From assembly GCA_963825505.1 (NCBI GenBank), contig CAWGTL010000005.1:1-64000 (forward strand): a DNA stretch of 64,000 nt, written 5' to 3'. The notes below the pieces were generated by a model that worked only from the letters and a program-made list of their open reading frames with translations, did not search any database and was not told the origin of the DNA. This document shows positions 20,779 to 27,982 of the stretch, piece after piece (the stretch's first letter is position 1; each line of letters starts with the position of its first letter). Position numbers and translations under genes: made by a program. This stretch comes from JBBQSN01 sp963825505. GTDB lineage: Bacteria; Actinomycetota; Actinomycetes; Actinomycetales; CAWJMD01.

Positions 20779-22428
20779 GTGACACCCGCCGAGCTCTCCA
20801 CCACGATCGTGTCCTGCCTGTCCGAGGCCGTCGCCGCCGGCGAGGTCGTCCTGGACGTGCCCGAGACCGTCACCGTGGAGCGCCCCCGCAACCGCGACCA
20901 CGGCGACTGGGCCACGAACGTGGCGCTGCAGCTGGCGAAGAAGGCCGCGATGCCGCCCCGGGCGCTGGCCGAGGTGCTGGCCGCCCGGCTGGCCGCCGCG
21001 CCGGGTGTCGCCCGGGTCGACGTCGCCGGTCCAGGCTTCCTCAACATCACCGTCGACGCGGCCGCGGCGGGTGAGCTCGCCCGCACCGTGGTCGAGGCGG
21101 GCACCGCCTACGGCACGGGCACCACCGGGGTCGGTCAGAGGGTCAACCTCGAGTTCGTCTCGGCGAACCCGACCGGCCCGATCCACATCGGCGGGGTGCG
21201 CTGGGCCGCGGTCGGCGACTCGCTGGCGCGGGTGCTGCAGGCCACCGGTGCCGAGGTGGCCCGGGAGTACTACTTCAACGACCACGGCGCGCAGATCGAC
21301 CGGTTCGCGCGCTCGCTGACGGCGCGCGCCCAGGGTGAGCCGGTGCCGGAGGACGGCTACGGCGGCTCGTACATCGACGAGATCGCGGCCCAGGTGCTCG
21401 CCCGGGTGCCGGACGCGCTGGAGCAGGACGACCCGCAGGAGGTCTTCCGGCGCGAGGGCGTCGACCTGATGTTCGGTGAGATCAAGGCCAAGCTGCACGA
21501 CTTCGGCGTCGACTTCGACGTCTACTTCCACGAGAACGACGTGCACACCTCGGGTGCCGTCGAGCGCGCGATCGGGCGGCTGCGCGAGCAGGGCCGGATG
21601 TTCGAGCAGGACGGCGCGCAGTGGCTGCGCACGTCCGAGTTCGGGGACGACCGCGACCGGGTGGTGATCCGGAGCGACGGCGAACCCACCTACTTCGCCG
21701 GCGACCTGGCGTACTACCTGGACAAGCGGGAGAGGGGCTTCGACCGCAACATCATCATGCTCGGCGCCGACCACCACGGTTACGTCGGCCGGATGATGGC
21801 GATGTGCGCCGCCTTCGGCGACGAGCCGGGGGTCAACCTCGAGATCCTGATCGGCCAGATGGTCAACCTGGTGTCCGGCGGCGAGCCGGTGCGGATGTCC
21901 AAGCGGGCCGGGACGATCGTGTCGATGGACGACCTGGTCGACGCCGTCGGCGTCGACGCCGGGCGGTACGCGCTGGTGCGGTCCTCGTCGGACTCCAACA
22001 TCGACGTCGACCTCGACCTGCTGCGCAAGCACACCAACGACAACCCGGTGTACTACGTGCAGTACGCCCACGCCCGCACGGCCGGGGTGGCGCGCAACGC
22101 CCGCGACCTCGGTGTGCGCACCGAGGACGGGTTCGAGCCCTCGCTGCTGTCGCACGAGACCGAGGCCCGCCTGCTGGCGGCGATCGGCGAGTACCCGCGG
22201 GTCGTGGCGCAGGCGGCCGAGCTGCGCGAGCCGCACCGGGTGGCCCGGTACCTCGAGCAGCTCGCCTCGCTGTTCCACAAGTGGTACGACGCCTGCCGGG
22301 TCACCCCGCAGGGCGACGACCCCGTCACCGACACGCACCGCACGCGGCTCTGGCTGGCCGAGGCGACGCGTCAGGTGCTCGCGAACGGGCTGACGCTGTG
22401 CGGCGTCTCGGCGCCGGACCGGATGTGA
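20779..22428 (+). CDS. argS: Arginyl-tRNA synthetase
   Basis: 549 residues, class I synthetase. An N-terminal Add-1 domain (about 1-90) precedes the catalytic domain with ANPTGPIHIGG (129-139, HIGH variant), the KMSKS-equivalent VRMSKRAGT, and the DALR anticodon-binding domain ending in VSAPDRM. The start is the second GTG, 20779: TACCCT ends 7 nt before it (leaderless) and M-T-P-A-E-L matches relatives. One base separates its stop from lysA, the common actinobacterial argS-lysA pairing. Confidence 0.96.
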   Translation: MTPAELSTTIVSCLSEAVAAGEVVLDVPETVTVERPRNRDHGDWATNVALQLAKKAAMPPRALAEVLAARLAAAPGVARVDVAGPGFLNITVDAAAAGELARTVVEAGTAYGTGTTGVGQRVNLEFVSANPTGPIHIGGVRWAAVGDSLARVLQATGAEVAREYYFNDHGAQIDRFARSLTARAQGEPVPEDGYGGSYIDEIAAQVLARVPDALEQDDPQEVFRREGVDLMFGEIKAKLHDFGVDFDVYFHENDVHTSGAVERAIGRLREQGRMFEQDGAQWLRTSEFGDDRDRVVIRSDGEPTYFAGDLAYYLDKRERGFDRNIIMLGADHHGYVGRMMAMCAAFGDEPGVNLEILIGQMVNLVSGGEPVRMSKRAGTIVSMDDLVDAVGVDAGRYALVRSSSDSNIDVDLDLLRKHTNDNPVYYVQYAHARTAGVARNARDLGVRTEDGFEPSLLSHETEARLLAAIGEYPRVVAQAAELREPHRVARYLEQLASLFHKWYDACRVTPQGDDPVTDTHRTRLWLAEATRQVLANGLTLCGVSAPDRM

Positions 22429-22429
22429 C

Positions 22430-23848
22430 ATGAGGGCGCACGAGGCGGGTGCCCTGCACGCCGAGGGCTACGGCGCACCGTCCTGGCTCGCCGTCCCGGC
22501 CGACCCGAACCGGCTGGTCGAGCGGTTGTGGTCCTCGGAGGTCGCGCGCGGCCCGGCCGGGTCGCTGACCGTCGCCGGGCTCGACGTCCGGGAGATCGCC
22601 CAGGAGCACGGCACCCCTGTCTACGTGCTCGACGAGGACGACTTCCGTTCCCGCGCACGGGAGTTCGCCACCGCCTTCGACGCGGCCTTCACCGACCTGT
22701 GCGGCGGCGCCGACGTCTACTACGCCGGCAAGGCGTTCCTGTGCACCGAGGTGGCGCGCTGGGTGGCCCAGGAGGGCCTGCGGCTCGACACGTGCACCGG
22801 CACCGAGCTGGCGGTCGCCCTCCGGGCGGAGCTCGACCCGGCGGCGATCGGGCTGCACGGCAACAACAAGTCGCGCGCCGAGCTGGAGCGCGCGGTCGAC
22901 GCCGGCATCGGCCGCGTGGTGGTCGACTCGCTGGCCGAGATCGACCGGCTCGCCGAGGTGGCCGCGGAGCGGGGCGTGGTCGCGCCGGTGCTGCTGCGCG
23001 TGACGGTCGGCGTGGAGGCGCACACGCACTCCTACATCGCCACCGCGCACGAGGACCAGAAGTTCGGGCTCTCGCTCTCGGAGGGCGTCGCGGCCGAAGC
23101 GGTCTCGCGGGTGCTCGCGCACCCGTCGCTGCGGCTGCTCGGACTGCACTCCCACATCGGGTCGCAGATCTTCGACACGTCCGGGTTCGAGGTCGCGGCG
23201 CGGCGCGTGCTCGGCCTGCACGCCCAGGTGCAGCGCGACCACGACGTCGTGCTGCCCGAGCTCGACCTCGGCGGCGGGTTCGGCGTCGCGTACACGACCC
23301 AGCACGACCCGATGCCGCCGTCCGAGCTCGCCGCGGGCATCGCCGACATCGTGGGCAAGGAGTGCGCCGGCCTCGGTGTCGAGGTGCCGCGCATCTCGGT
23401 GGAACCCGGGCGGGCGATCGCCGGCCCGAGCACCTTCACGCTCTACGAGGTGGGCACGGTCAAGGACGTCGGCCTCGACGGCGGCGGCGTGCGCCGGTAC
23501 GTGGCCGTCGACGGCGGCATGAGCGACAACATCCGCACCGCGCTGTACGACGCCGACTACTCCTGCACGCTGGCCTCCCGGGCATCCGACGCCCCGCCGG
23601 TGCTCTCGCGGCTGGTCGGCAAGCACTGCGAGAGCGGCGACGTCGTGGTCAAGGACGAGTACCTGCCCGGCGACGTCGGCGCGGGCGACCTCGTGGCCGT
23701 CCCCGGCACCGGGGCGTACTGCCGCAGCATGGCCAGCAACTACAACCACGTCCCCCGTCCGCCCGTGGTCGCCGTGCGTGACGGCGCGGCGCGGGTGCTG
23801 GTGCGCCGCGAGACCGAGGACGACCTGCTGGCGCTCGACGTCGGCTGA
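22430..23848 (+). CDS. lysA: Diaminopimelate decarboxylase
   Basis: 472 residues, PLP-dependent fold-III decarboxylase making lysine from meso-diaminopimelate. The Schiff-base lysine is Lys101 in VYYAGKAFLC. HSHIGSQI, DLGGGFG, EPGRAI and the partner-site KHCESGDVV are all in place. ATG 22430 is one base after the argS stop. In many relatives homoserine dehydrogenase follows, but here the next genes are RDD proteins, so the threonine branch has moved elsewhere. Confidence 0.96.
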   Translation: MRAHEAGALHAEGYGAPSWLAVPADPNRLVERLWSSEVARGPAGSLTVAGLDVREIAQEHGTPVYVLDEDDFRSRAREFATAFDAAFTDLCGGADVYYAGKAFLCTEVARWVAQEGLRLDTCTGTELAVALRAELDPAAIGLHGNNKSRAELERAVDAGIGRVVVDSLAEIDRLAEVAAERGVVAPVLLRVTVGVEAHTHSYIATAHEDQKFGLSLSEGVAAEAVSRVLAHPSLRLLGLHSHIGSQIFDTSGFEVAARRVLGLHAQVQRDHDVVLPELDLGGGFGVAYTTQHDPMPPSELAAGIADIVGKECAGLGVEVPRISVEPGRAIAGPSTFTLYEVGTVKDVGLDGGGVRRYVAVDGGMSDNIRTALYDADYSCTLASRASDAPPVLSRLVGKHCESGDVVVKDEYLPGDVGAGDLVAVPGTGAYCRSMASNYNHVPRPPVVAVRDGAARVLVRRETEDDLLALDVG

Positions 23849-23900
23849 CAGGTCCACGGCGGTGTGCGGCGGGTGCGGTGCGGTCTGAGAGGGTTGCCCC

Positions 23901-24782
23901 ATGAGCACGAGTCCCGGCTGGTACCCCGACCCCGCGCCCGAGTCCGTACCCGGCTCCGTCCGGTGGTGGGACGGGCAGCGCTGGACCGAGCAGACCCAGC
24001 GCGGCCCGGGCCAGCAGCCCACGCAGGGGCAGCAGCAGGTCCAGCTGACCAAGCCGACCGGGTACCAGGCTCAGCCGGTGCCTGCCGGGTACCAGGGGGC
24101 GACGGGCTACCAGGGCCCGGTCGCGGCACCCGTCCCGCCGGTACCGCTGACGCACACCCCGGACGGCCAGGCGATCGCCAACCCGTGGAAGCGGCTGGGC
24201 GCGCAGGTGATCGACGCGCTGATCATGTTCGTCGATCATCATCGTGGTCGAGCTGTTCTTCTTCGCGGTCTTCGCCGGGCGCCGGCGCGCTGTTCTTCGG
24301 CACCAGCGGCTCCAGCGACGACCGCGTCGGGTGCGGCCACCGCCGGGGTGACGGCGGGGATGTTCCTCGGGATCCTGCTCTTCGTGGTCGGCCTGCTCGC
24401 CTTCCAGTACTGGTACTTCATCCACCGGGTGCGCAAGGTCGGCGCCACCTTCGGCAAGCAGGTCCTCGGGCTGCGTATCCGCACCTTCCACACCGACGGC
24501 CAGCTCACCTGGGGCCAGGTGTGGGGGCGGTTCGGCCTGGTGCAGCTGGCGAGCTCGTTCACCGGCGGCCTCCTCGGCCTGGTCGACGCGCTGTGGCTGC
24601 TGTGGGACAAGCACTGCCAGACCCTGCACGACAAGACGGTGGGCACGATCGTGGTCGACACGTCCGTGCCCCGGGTGCCCCTGGACCACCCGGCGGTGCA
24701 GTACGCGCGCGCGTTCCCGGCCCCGCGGGGCTGGGTGGCCGACGGCCCGAACCCGCAGACGCCGGCGACCTACCCGCGCTGA
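23901..24782 (+). CDS. DUF2510-RDD family membrane protein with internally shifted reading frame
   Basis: 293 residues as read. DUF2510 motif at the N-terminus (PGWYPDPAP...WWDGQRWTEQT), a Gln/Pro linker with repeated GYQ units, then an RDD domain (from about residue 92; VRKVGATFGKQVLGLRIRTF is clear). Residues about 112-150 are Arg/Ala/Ser-rich and not membrane-like. The next frame over the same bases reads IIIVVELFFFAVFAG (24235-24279), and a third frame continues AGALFFGTSGSS before the original frame resumes near 24345. The paralogue just downstream has a normal helix here. Three single-base insertions would explain it. Either this copy lost its first membrane helix or the sequence has errors. 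Start ATG 23901 after GAGAGGG. Confidence 0.75.
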   Translation: MSTSPGWYPDPAPESVPGSVRWWDGQRWTEQTQRGPGQQPTQGQQQVQLTKPTGYQAQPVPAGYQGATGYQGPVAAPVPPVPLTHTPDGQAIANPWKRLGAQVIDALIMFVDHHRGRAVLLRGLRRAPARCSSAPAAPATTASGAATAGVTAGMFLGILLFVVGLLAFQYWYFIHRVRKVGATFGKQVLGLRIRTFHTDGQLTWGQVWGRFGLVQLASSFTGGLLGLVDALWLLWDKHCQTLHDKTVGTIVVDTSVPRVPLDHPAVQYARAFPAPRGWVADGPNPQTPATYPR

Positions 24783-24792
24783 GGACGGACCC

Positions 24793-25467
24793 GTGACCGC
24801 CTCGGTGCCCGCCCCGCGCGCCGGACCGCTCGGTCCGCCGCCACCGGTGACGCACACCCCGGACGGCATGGCGCTCGCCTCGGCGGGCAGGCGCCTCGGC
24901 GCGGCGCTGCTCGACGGCCTGTTCGTCACCGTCGTCAGCCTGGTCGCCGTGATGCTGTTCCTCGCCCTGGTCTTCGGCGGCGGGGCGCTGACCGGCGCCT
25001 TCGACCCGAACGCCTCCGAGGACCCGCCGCCGGCCTTCGTCGCGCTGGCCGTGGTCGGGTACCTCCTGCTGCTCGTCGCCTCGACCCTGTTCGGCATCTG
25101 GTACTACGTGCTGCGCGTCCGCTCGGTGGGTGCGACGCTCGGCAAGCAGGTGCTGGGGTTGCGGATCCGCACCTTCCACATCGACGGCCAGCTCACCTGG
25201 GCGCAGGCCTGGGCGCGCTACGGGATCCCCGCGCTGGTCAACGGCCTCGTCGGCGTGACCTACGTCGTCGACAGCCTGTGGCTGCTGTGGGACCCGCACC
25301 GGCAGACCCTGCACGACAAGCTGGTCGGTACCGTCGTGGTCGACACCGGCGCCCCGCGGCTCCCGCCGGACCACCCGGCCGTCCAGCACGCGCGGGCCGT
25401 CCCGGCGCCACGCGGGTGGGTCTGCGACGGACCCAACCCGCTGACGCCGCCGACCTACCCGCGCTGA
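24793..25467 (+). CDS. RDD family membrane protein
   Basis: 224 residues, a paralogue of the preceding gene without the DUF2510 part. Membrane segments at about 40-62, 77-103 and 150-170. The conserved Arg and Asp of RDD proteins are in GRRLGAALLDGL, and SVGATLGKQVLGLRIRTF follows. RDD proteins are ill-defined; some transport Na+/H+ or compatible solutes. GTG 24793 has GAGG 8 nt upstream, 10 bp after the first RDD stop, so the two are an operon. Both end in nearly the same C-terminus (PAVQ-ARA-PAPRGWV-DGPNP-TP-TYPR), a recent tandem duplication. Confidence 0.85.
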   Translation: MTASVPAPRAGPLGPPPPVTHTPDGMALASAGRRLGAALLDGLFVTVVSLVAVMLFLALVFGGGALTGAFDPNASEDPPPAFVALAVVGYLLLLVASTLFGIWYYVLRVRSVGATLGKQVLGLRIRTFHIDGQLTWAQAWARYGIPALVNGLVGVTYVVDSLWLLWDPHRQTLHDKLVGTVVVDTGAPRLPPDHPAVQHARAVPAPRGWVCDGPNPLTPPTYPR

Positions 25468-26315
25468 CCCAGCGCCTCGAGCTCGGTGAGCGGGTCGAGC
25501 ACGCCGCAGCAGCCGAACGAGACCCACAGCGCTCGCACGGCGTGCTGCTCGTCCTCGGTGAGGGCGTCCAGCCCGGCGGACAGCGCACCCGCGTCGCGCT
25601 GCTCGAGCACGTCGGCGACGTCCGCCTGCGGCGCGCCCATGCCCGCCGCGTGCGTCGCCAGCAGGACGTTCGCCACCCCGTGGGTGGTGCCGCCGGTGAC
25701 CGGGTCGGGTCCGCGGACGGCGTGGTGCAGCCCCGCGGTGAGCTTGAACGGCAGGGCGCGGCCCGCGCACCCGACCACGAAGGCCGCCAGCAGTCCGGTG
25801 GGTGCCGCGGCAGCGGGGTCGGTGCCGCCGGTGCGCAGCTTCGCCCCTCCCGAGCCGGTCCCCGAGCCCGCGTCCGGCCGCGCGGCGGCGAGCGCCTCCA
25901 GCTGCGGGGAGAGCGGGGCGTCGCGGTCGACCTCCCACCACACCGCGGCGCCGTCCCGACCGAGCTCGCGCCAGGTGCCGGCCAGGTCGTCGCCGGCGGT
26001 CCCGAGCGGCAGCTCGACGGCGACGACCCGGGTCCGGCCGTCGTCGGCCAGGCGTCGCGACGCCTCCAGCGCCGCCGCCGGACCAGGACGGCTGACCAGG
26101 CCGACCTCGAGCCCGTCGGGGGCGTCCGCGTCGTCCAGCGCCGCGAGGAACCCCTCGACGCCGTCGACGGGCACGAGCAGCGGGCCGATCGCGGCTGCTC
26201 GCGGCGAGGCCCGGTACCCGAGGTGCTCGGCCACGGCACGCGGCCACGGCGCGAGACCCGGTGGGAACACGGCGGCGTCGTCGACGAGACGGGCCAGCAG
26301 CGCCGTGCGTGACAT
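25455..26315 (-). CDS. Conserved hypothetical protein next to hmgA
   Basis: 286 residues, no signal peptide or membrane helix. The architecture looks like a beta/alpha protein: VGLVSRPGPAAALEASRRL, VVAVELPL, and later ALPFKLTAGLHHAVRG, a well-conserved block with Lys and paired His that could be an active site. It starts at ATG 26315 with TAGGGT 7 nt upstream (leaderless), divergent from hmgA 60 bp away. The last 13 bp overlap the convergent RDD gene. The pairing with homogentisate dioxygenase suggests a part in aromatic degradation, but I cannot assign a reaction. Confidence 0.72.
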   Translation of the reverse strand: MSRTALLARLVDDAAVFPPGLAPWPRAVAEHLGYRASPRAAAIGPLLVPVDGVEGFLAALDDADAPDGLEVGLVSRPGPAAALEASRRLADDGRTRVVAVELPLGTAGDDLAGTWRELGRDGAAVWWEVDRDAPLSPQLEALAAARPDAGSGTGSGGAKLRTGGTDPAAAAPTGLLAAFVVGCAGRALPFKLTAGLHHAVRGPDPVTGGTTHGVANVLLATHAAGMGAPQADVADVLEQRDAGALSAGLDALTEDEQHAVRALWVSFGCCGVLDPLTELEALGQRG

Positions 26316-26375
26316 GCTGGGGACCCTACCCGCGTGCACCGGACCGTCAGCACCACCCTGCGCAGAGAGGTCACG

Positions 26376-27611
26376 ATGGCGTACTACCGCAGCGTCGGAG
26401 AGATCCCGCCCAAGCGGCACACGCAGTTCCGCCGTCCCGACGGACGGCTGTACAGCGAGGAGCTGATGGGGGAGGAGGGCTTCTCGTCCGACTCCTCGCT
26501 GCTGTACCACCGCGAGGTGCCGTCGGCGATCACCGACTCCCGACCCTGGGACGTGGGCGACCTGAAGACCCAGGCGAACTACCCGCTGAAGCCGTTCCAC
26601 TTCCGGCTGCACGACCTGTTCCCGCAGAGCTCGGACGGGTCCGACGCCGCGTGGCAGGGCGTCGACGTCGTCCGTGGCCGCCGGCTGGTGCTCGGCAACG
26701 GTGATGTGCGCATCGCCTACGCGGTCTCCGACACGCCGAGCCCGTTGTACCGCAACGCGATCGGTGACGAGTGCGTCTACGTCGAGTCCGGCGAGGGCGT
26801 GGTCGAGACGATGTTCGGGGTGCTGCCGTACCGCACCGGCGACTACGTGATCCTGCCCCGCGCCACGGTGCACCGGTGGGTGCCGTCCGGCGAGCAGCCG
26901 ACCCGCGCGTACTGCATCGAGGCGAACAGCCACATCGCGCCGCCGAAGCGCTACCTGTCGAAGTACGGCCAGCTGCTCGAGCACGCGCCGTACTGCGAGC
27001 GCGATCTGCACGCCCCCACCGAGCCGCTGCTGGCCGAGGGCACCGACGTCGAGGTCTTCACCAAGCACCGGGGGCCGGGCCCGTCGGGCGTCGTGGGGTC
27101 GGTCGTGGTGCACGCGACGCACCCGTTCGACGTCGTGGGCTGGGACGGCTGCATGTACCCGTACACGTTCAACGTCAGCGACTACGAGCCGATCACCGGA
27201 CGCATCCACCAGCCTCCGCCGGTGCACCAGGTCTTCGAGGCCTGGAACTTCGTCGTCTGCAACTTCGTGCCGCGCAAGGTCGACTACCACCCGCTCGCGG
27301 TGCCGGTGCCGTACTACCACTCCAACGTCGACAGCGACGAGGTGATGTTCTACTGCGGCGGCGACTACGAGGCCCGCAAGGGCAGCGGCATCGGGCAGGG
27401 TTCCATCTCGTTGCACCCCGGCGGCCACAGCCACGGGCCGCAGCCCGGCGCGGTGGAACGGGCGCTCGGCAAGGACTACTTCGACGAGCTGGCCGTCATG
27501 GTCGACACCTTCAAGCCGCTGGAGCTCGGCGAGGCGGCCGCGGCGAGCGACGACGGGAAGTACGCGTGGTCGTGGGCCGGCGGCACGCCGACCGAGGGTG
27601 CCGCGGGCTGA
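26376..27611 (+). CDS. hmgA: Homogentisate 1,2-dioxygenase
   Basis: 411 residues. It opens the aromatic ring of homogentisate to maleylacetoacetate in tyrosine/phenylalanine degradation, using Fe(II). The likely iron ligands lie in PYYHSNVDSDEV (His and Glu) and SLHPGGHSHGP (His). The N-terminal cupin begins MAYYRSVGEIPPKRHTQF. ATG 26376 is preceded by AGAGG at 5 nt, whereas the upstream GTG 26334 lacks a site. The isomerase and fumarylacetoacetase that complete the route are not in this stretch, and the FAH-family gene at 60 kb belongs to sugar metabolism. Confidence 0.93.
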   Translation: MAYYRSVGEIPPKRHTQFRRPDGRLYSEELMGEEGFSSDSSLLYHREVPSAITDSRPWDVGDLKTQANYPLKPFHFRLHDLFPQSSDGSDAAWQGVDVVRGRRLVLGNGDVRIAYAVSDTPSPLYRNAIGDECVYVESGEGVVETMFGVLPYRTGDYVILPRATVHRWVPSGEQPTRAYCIEANSHIAPPKRYLSKYGQLLEHAPYCERDLHAPTEPLLAEGTDVEVFTKHRGPGPSGVVGSVVVHATHPFDVVGWDGCMYPYTFNVSDYEPITGRIHQPPPVHQVFEAWNFVVCNFVPRKVDYHPLAVPVPYYHSNVDSDEVMFYCGGDYEARKGSGIGQGSISLHPGGHSHGPQPGAVERALGKDYFDELAVMVDTFKPLELGEAAAASDDGKYAWSWAGGTPTEGAAG

Positions 27612-27633
27612 GCAGGACGCCGTCGGACCGACG

Positions 27634-27816
27634 TCAGTCCTGGGCGTCGTGCCGGTCGGGTGCCCAGGCGCCGTGGTAGACGTGCCCCCGGGCGTGGTGG
27701 TCGGTGCGCTGGCAGTCCAGGGCGCCGAGCCGCGGGCAGCGCTGCCCGGGGACCTGTGCCAGTGCTGCGGCCAGGCCCTGCGCGCGCAGGTCCGTGACGG
27801 TGGTCGGTACGGCCAT
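27634..27816 (-). CDS. Small Cys/His-containing protein, 60 aa
   Basis: 60 residues from ATG 27816 with a strong AGAGGAGG site 7 nt upstream. The C-terminal half has Cys-x7-Cys and a His cluster (RCPRLGALDCQRTDHHARGH), a possible single metal site. Similar short proteins are found in actinobacteria without known function. It converges on hmgA with a 22-bp gap. Confidence 0.62.
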   Translation of the reverse strand: MAVPTTVTDLRAQGLAAALAQVPGQRCPRLGALDCQRTDHHARGHVYHGAWAPDRHDAQD

Positions 27817-27982
27817 GATCGCCTCCTCTGACGCTCCTACGGTGCCGGCGCCCTCTGACAGTTCATCGGTAGGACGCGGCACGGACCTGAGCGGTTGCAC
27901 CGTGTCGTGGATACCTGCTGGCGCAGGCACCCGGACGGCCTAGTAGGTTGGACGGTCCGTCAGGGGTCGGGGAGGCAGCTGG

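Noticed and set aside
27817..27982. Rifamycin-associated element before the HelD-like gene
   Set aside because: No 19-bp palindrome of the known type in the gap.
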